Notes under the pieces: model-generated
What the model was told of the DNA's origin: nothing
The model's database searches: none
The model's input: only the letters and a program-made list of their open reading frames with translations
Position numbers and translations under genes: made by a program
Shown here: positions 1 through 6,402 of the stretch, in pieces
Position numbering within the stretch: position 1 is the first letter of the stretch
How the letters are laid out: the number at the start of each line of letters is the position of its first letter
NCBI GenBank assembly: GCA_900754475.1
Contig: CAAECY010000123.1
Coordinates: forward strand, 1 to 8,506
Reading direction: 5' to 3'
DNA from: an uncultured Sutterella sp.
GTDB taxonomy: Bacteria > Pseudomonadota > Gammaproteobacteria > Burkholderiales > Burkholderiaceae_F
Length of the DNA stretch: 8,506 nucleotides

Positions 1-29
1 ACCATAAATATCCGAATAGGTGTTGAAAT

Positions 30-67
30 ATCTATAAAAATAGATTTGTATGCTACAGGGCTAGCAT
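30..67. repeat. AT-rich gap with two small palindromes
   Basis: The first 60 bases are strikingly AT-rich compared with the rest of the window. They hold a 6-bp inverted repeat with an AAAA loop (30-35 with 40-45), followed by a second 6-bp inverted repeat (50-55 with 62-67). I see no gene here and no convincing promoter. The stretch may be the upstream region of a gene beyond the left edge, or an operator. The palindromes are seen directly; any role is a guess. Confidence 0.3.
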
Positions 68-90
68 CCTTATGCGTTCGCCCTGGTGCG

Positions 91-109
91 GCCCGGTCTG
101 CGACCGGGC
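91..109 (-). terminator. Possible terminator hairpin after valS
   Basis: A perfect 8-bp GC-rich stem (91-98 with 102-109) with a 3-base loop lies about 30 bases past the valS stop codon in the direction of transcription. It is not followed by a T-tract on the minus strand; the next T-rich DNA is some 50 bases further on. It could slow polymerase or protect the 3' end of the mRNA, but it is not a classical intrinsic terminator. Confidence 0.35.
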
Positions 110-140
110 TACAGTGTCAACGTCCGCGAGCCTTGAGGCT

Positions 141-2975
141 TTAGGCGGCGGGGAGCTTCGCGAGCTGTTCGCGCTGCTTTTCAAGGAGCGAGGCGAAGTT
201 CGCGAGCCGTTCCTTTTCGGTCGCGACCACTTCGGCGGGCGCGCGCGCGACGAAGCGTTCGTTGCCGAGCTTCGCTTCGCACTGCTTCACCTGCGCTTCG
301 AGGCGCTCGATTTCCTTCGTGAGGCGGGCGCGTTCGGCGGCGACGTCGATTTCGACCTTGAGCATGAGCTTGAAGTCGCCGACGATCGCCACGGGCGCGA
401 GCGCACCGCGGTTGTCGAGCTCTTCGACGCGTTCGACCGCTTCGAGGCGGGCGAGCGCCTGGAGGTAGGGCGCCGCTTCGGCGCAGACGTCGGCGGGACC
501 CGAGACGACGAGCGGAACGCGCGTCGAGGGGGCGAGCTTCATTTCGCTGCGCAGATTGCGCACCGAGTCCACCATCGACTGCACGAGCGTCATGCGTTCG
601 AGCGCTTCGGCGTCTTCGAGTTCGGGACGCACTTCGGGGTAGCTCTGAATCATGACGGAGGTTTCTTCGTCGGCCGCGCGAACGCCCGCCGTGACGGAAA
701 CCTTCTGCCAGAGTTCTTCGGTGATGAAGGGGATGATCGGGTGCGCGAGACGCAGGATCGTTTCGAGCACGGTGACGAGCGTGTGGCGCGTGCCGCGCTG
801 CATCGCTTCGTCGCCCTTCAGCTGCACCTTCGTGAGTTCGAGGTACCAGTCGCAGAATTCCGTCCAGACGAAGGAGTAGATGGCGTTCGCGGCGTTGTCG
901 AGACGGTAGTCTTCGTAAGCGCGGCGCACGTCCTTCACGGTTTCGTTGAGGCGGGCGAGAATCCAGCGGTCCACGACCGTCAGGGTCTTTTCAAGGCCGG
1001 CCGTCGCACCCGTGCCGCAGTCCTTCCCTTCGACGTTCATGAGCACGAAGCGGGTGGCGTTCCAGAGCTTCGTGCAGAAGTTGCGGTAGCCTTCGGCGCG
1101 CTTGAGGTCGAAGTTCACGTTGCGACCGAGCGTGGCGTAGGCGGCCATCGTGAAGCGAAGCGCGTCGGCGCCGTGCGCGGCGATGCCTTCGGGGTAGTTC
1201 TTGCGAAGCTTCTTTTCGACGATCGGCGCCTTTTCGGGCTGACGAAGGCCCTTCGTATTCTTGACGACGAGGCTTTCGAGATCGATCCCCTGGATGATGT
1301 CGAGCGGGTCGAGCGTGTTGCCTTCGCTCTTCGACATCTTCTTCCCTTCGGCGTCGCGAACGAGACCGTGGATGTAGACATCCTTGAAGGGGACGCGCCC
1401 CGTGAAGTGCTTCGTCATCATCACCATGCGGGCGACCCAGAAGAAGATGATGTCGTAGCCCGTCACGAGGACGCTGCTCGGGAGGTAGAGGTCGTACGCG
1501 GCCTTGTCTTCGCCTTCGGGGTTGGGCCAGCCGAGGGTCGAGAAGGGAACGAGGGCCGAGGAGAACCACGTGTCGAGCACGTCCTCGTCGCGCGTGAGCT
1601 TCACGCCTTCGCCCGCCTGCGCCTGCGCTTCGGCTTCGGTGCGCGCCACGAAGACGCGACCCGATTCGTCGTACCAGGCGGGAATCTGGTGACCCCACCA
1701 GAGCTGACGCGAGATGCACCAGTCCTGAATGTTTTCGAGCCACTGGCGGTAGACGCCGCGCCACTCGGCGGGGAAGATGTTCACTTCACCCGATTCGACG
1801 GCTTCGAGACCCACTTCGCCGATCGACTTCCCGGGGTAGAGGGTGCCTTCGGGAGCGGGCTTGCTCATCGCCATGTACCACTGCTCGGAGAGCATCGGTT
1901 CGACGATTTCGCCCGTACGCGCAACGCGAGGCACCATGTGCTTGTGGGGCTTGATCGCAACAAGAAGGCCCGCGGCTTCGAGGTCCGCGACCGCAGCCTT
2001 ACGGCAGGCGTAACGATCCATCCCGCGGTACTTCTCGGGGACGTTCTCGTTCATGGTCGCCGTCTTCGTGAGGACGTTGAGCATGGGGAGGTTGTGGCGG
2101 CGGCCGACTTCAAAGTCGTTGAAGTCGTGCGCGGGCGTGATCTTCACGCAGCCCGAGCCGAATTCGCGGTCCACGTACTCGTCGGCGATGACGGGGATTT
2201 CGCGGTCGGTGAGCGGGAGCTTGAGCATCTTGCCGACGAGGTGCTTGTAGCGCTCGTCTTCGGGGTGCACCGCCACGGCCTGGTCGCCGAAGAGCGTTTC
2301 GGGACGGGTCGTCGCCACGACGACGCCTTCCGAGCCGTCCGCGGCCGGGTAGCGGATTTCCCAGAGGTGACCGTTGTCTTCTTCGCTTTCGACTTCAAGG
2401 TCGGAGACCGCGCTCTGGAGCTTCGGGTCCCAGTTGACGAGACGCTTGCCGCGGTAGATGAGGCCTTCTTCGTAGAGACGAACGAAGACGTCGACGACGA
2501 CCTTCGAGAGTTTCTCGTCCATCGTGAAGTAGGTGCGGTCCCAGTCGACGCTGTCGCCGAGGCGACGCATCTGCGAGAGGATCGTGCCGCCCGAAACCTT
2601 CTGCCAGTCCCAGATCTTCCGAATGAACGCATCGCGCCCGAGATCGCGCCGGTCGATGCCTTCCTTTTCAAGCTGACGTTCGACCACGATCTGCGTGGCG
2701 ATGCCCGCGTGGTCCGTGCCCGGAATCCAGAGCGTGTTGTAGCCCGCCATGCGGTGGTAGCGCGTGAGCGTGTCCATCACCGTCTGGTTGAAGGCGTGCC
2801 CCATGTGCAGGATCCCCGTGATGTTCGGGGGCGGCAGCTGAATGGAGAAGCCCGGCTTTTCGGGATCGGTTCCGGCGCGGAAGTACCCGCGCTTTTCCCA
2901 GATGGGGTACCAGCGGGATTCGATTTCCGCGGGCTCAAAACTCTTGGCGAGTTCGTTCGTGGTGGATTCGCTCAT
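141..2975 (-). CDS. valS: Valyl-tRNA synthetase
   Basis: This cytoplasmic class Ia aminoacyl-tRNA synthetase attaches valine to tRNA-Val and edits mischarged threonine. The 944-residue product has the family's usual length and all its landmarks. The HIGH-type signature HMGH is at residues 57-60, the editing-domain motif TTRPETLFGD at about 222-231, and the KMSKS loop at 546-550. An anticodon-binding domain follows, then a C-terminal coiled-coil arm (about 875-944) rich in Glu, Lys and Arg, typical of ValS. I chose the ATG at 2975, which gives an N-terminus starting MSESTTNELAKSF. An in-frame TTG at 3005 would add ten hydrophobic residues with no supporting ribosome site. No strong Shine-Dalgarno is visible before either start. 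It lies downstream of holC and a small gene, as is usual in betaproteobacteria, but is separated from them by a 272-base gap, so it may have its own promoter. Confidence 0.98.
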   Translation of the reverse strand: MSESTTNELAKSFEPAEIESRWYPIWEKRGYFRAGTDPEKPGFSIQLPPPNITGILHMGHAFNQTVMDTLTRYHRMAGYNTLWIPGTDHAGIATQIVVERQLEKEGIDRRDLGRDAFIRKIWDWQKVSGGTILSQMRRLGDSVDWDRTYFTMDEKLSKVVVDVFVRLYEEGLIYRGKRLVNWDPKLQSAVSDLEVESEEDNGHLWEIRYPAADGSEGVVVATTRPETLFGDQAVAVHPEDERYKHLVGKMLKLPLTDREIPVIADEYVDREFGSGCVKITPAHDFNDFEVGRRHNLPMLNVLTKTATMNENVPEKYRGMDRYACRKAAVADLEAAGLLVAIKPHKHMVPRVARTGEIVEPMLSEQWYMAMSKPAPEGTLYPGKSIGEVGLEAVESGEVNIFPAEWRGVYRQWLENIQDWCISRQLWWGHQIPAWYDESGRVFVARTEAEAQAQAGEGVKLTRDEDVLDTWFSSALVPFSTLGWPNPEGEDKAAYDLYLPSSVLVTGYDIIFFWVARMVMMTKHFTGRVPFKDVYIHGLVRDAEGKKMSKSEGNTLDPLDIIQGIDLESLVVKNTKGLRQPEKAPIVEKKLRKNYPEGIAAHGADALRFTMAAYATLGRNVNFDLKRAEGYRNFCTKLWNATRFVLMNVEGKDCGTGATAGLEKTLTVVDRWILARLNETVKDVRRAYEDYRLDNAANAIYSFVWTEFCDWYLELTKVQLKGDEAMQRGTRHTLVTVLETILRLAHPIIPFITEELWQKVSVTAGVRAADEETSVMIQSYPEVRPELEDAEALERMTLVQSMVDSVRNLRSEMKLAPSTRVPLVVSGPADVCAEAAPYLQALARLEAVERVEELDNRGALAPVAIVGDFKLMLKVEIDVAAERARLTKEIERLEAQVKQCEAKLGNERFVARAPAEVVATEKERLANFASLLEKQREQLAKLPAA

Positions 2976-3087
2976 CGTTTTAACCAACAAAACAACTAAG
3001 GGCAAAGGATTCGAGGGAGTGCGCCCGGTCGCAGGGGCGCGGCTTCAAGGCGGCGCACCATGCGCGTTGCGGCGACTCCCGAGGGTC

Positions 3088-3126
3088 GGAATGGCGAAGG
3101 ACCCGCAAGGGTCCTTCGTCGATTCC
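3088..3126. repeat. Long hairpin in the valS leader
   Basis: A perfect 10-bp stem (3095-3104 with 3109-3118) has a four-base loop that reads GCAA on the plus strand. Beyond a short internal mismatch it gains a further outer 5-bp arm (3088-3092 with 3122-3126). It lies in the 272-base gap between the 186-residue gene and valS, about 110 bases before the valS start. No T-tract follows on either strand, so it is not a standard intrinsic terminator. It could be an mRNA processing or stabilising element, an attenuator-like structure, or a dispersed repeat. The structure is seen directly; the role is unknown. Confidence 0.55.
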
Positions 3127-3219
3127 GCATGAAAATGCGTGCGCGTGCATGATTGTCTCACGAACGCTCGTCGGGAGGCGTTTTCCCGAGGGTGCTTTCG
3201 TGTTTTCGCGCCGTGTTTG

Positions 3220-3241
3220 CGATCGGTCGTGCGACCGATCG
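3220..3241 (-). terminator. Hairpin just after the holC-linked gene
   Basis: A perfect 10-bp inverted repeat (3220-3229 with 3232-3241) with a 2-base centre sits 6 bases past the stop codon of the 186-residue gene. Its position suits a terminator or an mRNA 3'-end stabiliser for the holC transcript. On the minus strand the bases that follow read CAAACACGGC, so the T-tract of an intrinsic terminator is missing. Because it is a near-perfect palindrome, it might also be a protein-binding site. Confidence 0.4.
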
Positions 3242-3247
3242 GGGCGC

Positions 3248-3808
3248 TCAGCGCCGCACGATGTCCGAGACGTCGAGGCGCCGCAGCTCCTGAGCCACGG
3301 CCTGCGCGATCAGGTTGCCGAGCGACCGGTCCATGTCGCTCTTGACGCGCGTCAGCGCATTGGCGAGCACCATGTCGAGCGTGTCGCGCAGCGCCGAGCG
3401 AACGGCCGCCTCGACCTGCGGGGCGATGCGCTTCACGATCGCCTCCTTTTCTTCGTCCGTGAGGCGCAGGGGTTCGGGTTCGCGGGGCGCGGGCGCGACC
3501 GCCGCAACGGGCGTCGCGACGTCGGGGGTTTCGACGGGAGCGTCGGGTGCTTCGGTCGCAGCAACTGGGGCGGTCGCAGAGGTCGCAACAGTTGCTGCGA
3601 CCGGGGCGTCCGCACGATCGGTTTCGGGGGTCTTTGCCGCGCGTTCCGTCGCGGGCGCCGTGCCGAGCGTCGGTTCCTTCGGCAGATCGTCCGGCGCGTC
3701 CGTCATCAGATCGCGCACTTCGCGCCACGTGAGGCGAATGCGGTCCGTCAGGGTTTTGGCATTGCGCTCGCTGCGTTCGAGATCGATGACGGGCTCTTGT
3801 CGGTCCAT
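3248..3808 (-). CDS. Hypothetical protein with disordered linker, between holC and valS
   Basis: I do not recognise a catalytic domain in this 186-residue protein. The N-terminus (about 1-45) is charged and probably helical. It is followed by a low-complexity linker (about 45-115) rich in Ala, Pro, Thr, Asp and Glu with repeated APVAAT units. The C-terminal 70 residues are amphipathic and helical, without Cys or membrane segments, ending in ELRRLDVSDIVRR. There is no signal peptide. The ATG at 3808 has an AGAAGGA ribosome site at 3819-3825 and lies 23 bases after the holC stop, so the two genes are probably co-transcribed. An upstream extension in the same frame would overlap holC entirely and is rejected. 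Position matches the small variable gene (DUF2486-like) found between holC and valS in Burkholderia. The helix / acidic Pro-rich linker / helix layout also recalls alphaproteobacterial PopZ, which is likewise a valS neighbour. Neither assignment is proven. Confidence 0.85.
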   Translation of the reverse strand: MDRQEPVIDLERSERNAKTLTDRIRLTWREVRDLMTDAPDDLPKEPTLGTAPATERAAKTPETDRADAPVAATVATSATAPVAATEAPDAPVETPDVATPVAAVAPAPREPEPLRLTDEEKEAIVKRIAPQVEAAVRSALRDTLDMVLANALTRVKSDMDRSLGNLIAQAVAQELRRLDVSDIVRR

Positions 3809-3831
3809 AGCGTTGGGGTCCTTCTCGGGTG

Positions 3832-4260
3832 TTAGTGACGGCGGTCGTAGGCGGCGAGTTCGACGCCCGCCGCGCGGTAGGCGCGATAGCGCTCGCGCGA
3901 GAGCTGCAACTCCTGCGGCTCGGTGCTCACGACGTCGATGATGCGCGTGAAGCGCTCGAAATCGTCCTTCCAGGCGGGCGGCAGGTAGTCGTCGAGCAGA
4001 AGCAGCACGTCGCCCGAAAGCTTCGAGAGGTCCGTCGACCACACGATCGGCGTCTCGGCGGCCAGGGGCGAGCCCGCTTCCGCGTGCGGAAGAAAGGCAA
4101 GGTCGTCGAACCGCCAGAGGAGATCGTCGAGGCGCTTCAAACGGGCCCTCTCGGAACTCCAGAGCGCGAGCGAGAGCCCGCGCTTGTGGACCGTGCGGGC
4201 CACAAGCGCCGCATAGGAGAGGCGATCGGGAACGTTGTAGTGGAAGTCGATTTTTTGCAT
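3832..4260 (-). CDS. holC: DNA polymerase III chi subunit
   Basis: Chi is a small accessory subunit of the DNA polymerase III clamp loader. It partners with psi and binds single-stranded DNA-binding protein to help hand over primers on the lagging strand. The 142-residue product is close to the usual length of about 147. It shows the family's hallmarks: LDDLLW near residue 42 onwards, FLPH followed by an acidic/Gly patch, the IIDVV strand, and the C-terminal signature RERYRAYRAAG, which closely matches the RERYKAYRVAG of E. coli HolC. I chose the ATG at 4260 (MQKIDFHYNV) because the family begins here. The open frame runs on upstream to 4488 but that part is not HolC-like. The ribosome site is weak. 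It heads a leftward transcript with the 186-residue gene. In enterics pepA precedes holC; here a divergent tRNA gene lies upstream instead. Confidence 0.96.
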   Translation of the reverse strand: MQKIDFHYNVPDRLSYAALVARTVHKRGLSLALWSSERARLKRLDDLLWRFDDLAFLPHAEAGSPLAAETPIVWSTDLSKLSGDVLLLLDDYLPPAWKDDFERFTRIIDVVSTEPQELQLSRERYRAYRAAGVELAAYDRRH

Positions 4261-4404
4261 CTCGTCATTATCGCGTAGCCCACGGGGAATCGCCCGAATT
4301 CTTACGGGAAGGAACCGTGAGAAATGGTCACGGGGGAGTCCTCCGGGGAAAAGCTCGACGCACCCTCGCCGGAAACGCGCGTTCGGGTGTCCGCAGACGG
4401 AAGG

Positions 4405-4426
4405 ATACCGCAAATGCGGTATTTTT
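4405..4426 (+). terminator. Terminator-like hairpin between holC and tRNA-Ala
   Basis: An 8-bp stem (4405-4412 with 4415-4422; realistically 7 bp with a 4-base loop) runs straight into a run of five T on the plus strand. It has the form of a short rho-independent terminator pointing right, yet no rightward gene lies between it and the leftward holC cluster. It could stop antisense transcription before the tRNA promoter. It may also act as a hairpin in the holC mRNA leader, or be an operator. Confidence 0.4.
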
Positions 4427-4437
4427 GACGAACACTC

Positions 4438-4466
4438 TTGCCAAACGCAAAGTCGACGTGCATAAT
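4438..4466 (+). promoter_or_regulatory. Sigma70 promoter of tRNA-Ala
   Basis: A -35 box TTGCCA (4438-4443, 5 of 6 consensus bases) is separated by exactly 17 bases from a -10 box CATAAT (4461-4466, 5 of 6), with TG immediately before the -10 box. Transcription would start near 4473, giving a precursor leader of about 40 bases before the tRNA. This is the best promoter in the window and fits a highly expressed stable RNA. Confidence 0.8.
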
Positions 4467-4512
4467 TCGTCTCCTCAGCAACGAACATTCGCTTCGTTGA
4501 CTAAGACTCCGT

Positions 4513-4588
4513 GGGGGGGTAGCTCAGCTGGGAGAGCGCTGCGTTCGCAATGCAGAGGTCGGGAGTTCGATCCTCCTCCTCTCCACCA
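4513..4588 (+). tRNA. tRNA-Ala, anticodon CGC
   Basis: This 76-base tRNA folds fully. The acceptor stem pairs 4513-4519 with 4578-4584. The D arm is GCTC/GAGC (4522-4525, 4534-4537), and the anticodon stem pairs 4539-4543 with 4551-4555 around the loop TTCGCAA. The T arm has the loop TTCGATC, and CCA is encoded at 4586-4588. The anticodon CGC (4546-4548) reads the alanine codon GCG. Identity is supported by the G3:U70 wobble pair and A73, the classic alanine determinants. G5:U68 is a second wobble in the acceptor stem. This isoacceptor suits a GC-rich genome with many GCG codons. It is a single-gene unit with its own promoter and terminator. Confidence 0.97.
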
Positions 4589-4593
4589 CATAC

Positions 4594-4630
4594 GAAGCCC
4601 GTCGGGAAAAGCCCGACGGGCTTCTCCTTT
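4594..4630 (+). terminator. Intrinsic terminator of tRNA-Ala
   Basis: A perfect 13-bp stem (4594-4606 with 4612-4624), a 5-base A-rich loop and a T-rich tail (TCCTTTTT) lie 5 bases after the tRNA. This is a strong rho-independent terminator. Confidence 0.92.
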
Positions 4631-4653
4631 TTCCGCTTTCAAAAAGTCCCGGG

Positions 4654-4681
4654 GCTCGTCGAACCTCTGCGCTCGTCGAAC
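4654..4681. repeat. 11-bp direct repeat, 17-bp period
   Basis: The 11-mer GCTCGTCGAAC occurs at 4654-4664 and again at 4671-4681. It lies in the roughly 100-base gene-free stretch between two terminators (4631-4730), where I find no start codon with a ribosome site and no RNA fold I can name. It may be chance or a relic of the rearrangement that damaged the neighbouring flavoprotein gene. Confidence 0.3.
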
Positions 4682-4730
4682 ATTCCCGGCTCGCGCGGCA
4701 CTTCGCCCGTTTCGCCGCGCACCGCTCCCG

Positions 4731-4769
4731 CGCCCGCCCGGTCTCAGGTCCGACCGAGCGGGCGTTTTT
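4731..4769 (+). terminator. Second intrinsic terminator, orphaned
   Basis: A 13-bp stem with one mismatch (4731-4743 with 4752-4764), an 8-base loop and five T (4765-4769) form a strong rightward terminator. The tRNA already has its own terminator 100 bases earlier and no gene lies between. It probably belonged to a lost gene, serves an unrecognised small RNA, or backs up the tRNA terminator. The flavoprotein reading frame begins within about 25 bases of its T-tract. Confidence 0.8.
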
Positions 4770-4791
4770 CGTTTCATGTGGCCGCAAGCTT

Positions 4792-6402
4792 TTCGGTTTC
4801 CGTATCGGTGAAAAGCGCGGTCCGCTCGAAGTCACGGTCCGCGTTGAAGGCGGCCGCATGGAGGCTGTTGAAGTCGACGCCTCCCGCGAAACGCCGGGCT
4901 ACGGTCTGGAGGTTGCAAAGCGCATTGCCGCAGCGCAGTCTTTTGAGGTCGACGGCGTGTCGGGTGCAACCGTGACGAGTCAGGCCGTGAAGGCGGCCGC
5001 CGAAGAAGCGATGCGAGAAGCGGGGCTCCTTGAAGCCCAAACCGTCCGAACCCTGAAGTCCGGTGAATACCGCGGCCGCGCGTGCGGCGGCAAGAGCGAC
5101 GTCGAAGCGTTCGTGCGCGTTGCGGCGGGCGGCTCGATCGAAGTGCTCGACGTGAAGACGGGCGACACGCCCTATCTGAGCGACACGGCCGTGCGCGAAG
5201 TCGTGCGTGCCGTCACGACGCAAAAGTCGCTGTCGGTCGATGCGGTGACGGGGGCGACGCTCACGAGTCGCGGCGTCACGGGTGCGATCGCCGACGCGCT
5301 CGAGCAGGCGGGTGCGGACCTTGCGGCTTGGCGCAAGGCGCCTCCGAAGGTTGAAAAGACGCGCGGCGAAGCGGTCGATGCGGACGTGGTCGTCGTCGGG
5401 GGCGGTGCCGCGGGCATGTTGGCGGCGCTTTCCGCCAAGACCGACGGGTCGCTGCGCCCCGAAAAGGCGAACGACCTCAAGGTGGTGCTCCTTGAAACGA
5501 AGGGCTACCTGGGCGGGGACCTCACGGTGTGCGGCGGCTACGTGGCGAGCTACTCGGGTACGCCCTTGAACGACCGCACCGGTCACTCGATCGACGGGAA
5601 GACCGTCGTTGAGGCGACTCTTGCGATGAAGTCGCCCGAAGTCGCGAAGATGCTCAATCAGGATTTGGCCGCCCGCGTCGTGGACGCTTCGGGCCCCGCC
5701 ATGGCGACCCTCATGGAAGAAGGCTGGCGCGTGGTGCCCGAAGACGCGACGCGCGGGGCGGTGCTCTCGCCCTGGGGCAAGGACGGGTTCCTCCACTACA
5801 CGGTCGCCCGCACGAGCGACCCCGCGACGGGGTACCGCAGCGGCGACTCGGGCTACGACACCACGTCGGGCTCGCCCGCCATGGCGTCGACCCTCGCCGA
5901 CATCGTGCGCCGTGCGGGCGTGGACGTGCGCCTTGAGACGAGCGCCACGGACGTGACCGCGACGAAGGACAAGGTCGAAGCGGTCGAAGTGAGCGACGCG
6001 AAGCAGGTCTATCGCATCAACGCGAAGGCCGTGGTGCTTGCCACGGGCTATTCGGGGCTCGATCCCGACAGCATCAAGCGCTTCTACCCGTCCCTTGAAG
6101 GCGTCATCCGTACGGGCGGCGCGGGCGTGACCTCGTTCGCGCCCAAGTGGGTGGCCGATCACGGTGGCGAAATCGCCTTGAATCCAGCGAGCTCCACGAT
6201 GCTCGGTTACGACGCCGTACTCGGTATCGACGGTCCCGAAAGCGCCCTCTACCTCACGATGGCGGCACCGTGGGTGAACGCCCGGGGCGAACGCTTCATG
6301 TCGGAAGCCGACAACCCCTACCGCTACGGCGTGGGCGAGCCAAGGGCGTGCGCTCGATGTGGATCGAACCCGGGAAGGGCCGTCCCATCGGCGAAGTGCT
6401 GA
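4792..6402 (+). pseudogene. FMN-FMN-FAD flavoprotein reductase, 5' part (no start, frameshifted)
   Basis: This is the first part of a fumarate-reductase-type flavoprotein. Two FMN_bind domains come first, with flavin-attachment motifs SGAT (bases 4960-4971) and TGAT (5248-5259) of the kind that ApbE modifies with FMN on threonine. A FAD domain follows, with GGGAAG at 5398-5415 and a GG-rich loop near 5510-5540. Such proteins normally act outside the cytoplasmic membrane and pass electrons to an organic acceptor. The first in-frame ATG is 4858, but the same frame upstream still encodes the start of the first FMN domain (GEKRGPLEVTVRV, to about 4792). No ATG, GTG or TTG lies in that frame between the tRNA and 4858. 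The start and any signal peptide are therefore missing. After the residues GVGE the frame goes wrong near 6339 and stops at 6402. The start at 4792 is where family similarity fades, not a true boundary. A functional protein starting at 4858 would lack part of its first domain. Confidence 0.8.

Noticed and set aside
115..120. Perfect TTGACA -35 box on the minus strand after valS
   Set aside because: No -10 box lies 15-19 bases downstream; that position is occupied by the GC-rich hairpin at 91-109.
72..2999. A 975-codon open frame on the plus strand opposite valS
   Set aside because: It is the antisense shadow of valS, kept open by GC-rich codon use. Its product is low-complexity (rich in Arg, His, Val, Phe and Asp) with no recognisable domain, while the minus strand encodes an intact ValS.
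2976..3005. TTG start at 3005 for valS
   Set aside because: It would add ten hydrophobic residues not typical of ValS and has no ribosome site; the ATG at 2975 gives a normal N-terminus.
3809..4042. Longer start for the 186-residue gene
   Set aside because: The extension lies wholly within holC in another frame, and the ATG at 3808 has its own ribosome site.
4324..4428. A 34-codon plus-strand open frame ending in the hairpin T-run
   Set aside because: There is no well-placed ribosome site or promoter, and a short open frame is expected by chance in GC-rich DNA.
4261..4488. Longer start for holC reaching 4488
   Set aside because: The added residues are not HolC-like and the extension would run across the tRNA promoter; the family begins at the ATG at 4260.
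4774..6162. A 462-codon minus-strand open frame opposite the flavoprotein
   Set aside because: An antisense shadow rich in Arg, His and Gly; the plus strand carries clear FMN and FAD motifs.
6331..6350. Programmed -1 frameshifting in the flavoprotein
   Set aside because: No slippery heptamer or convincing downstream structure is present at the junction, and the gene also lacks its start.
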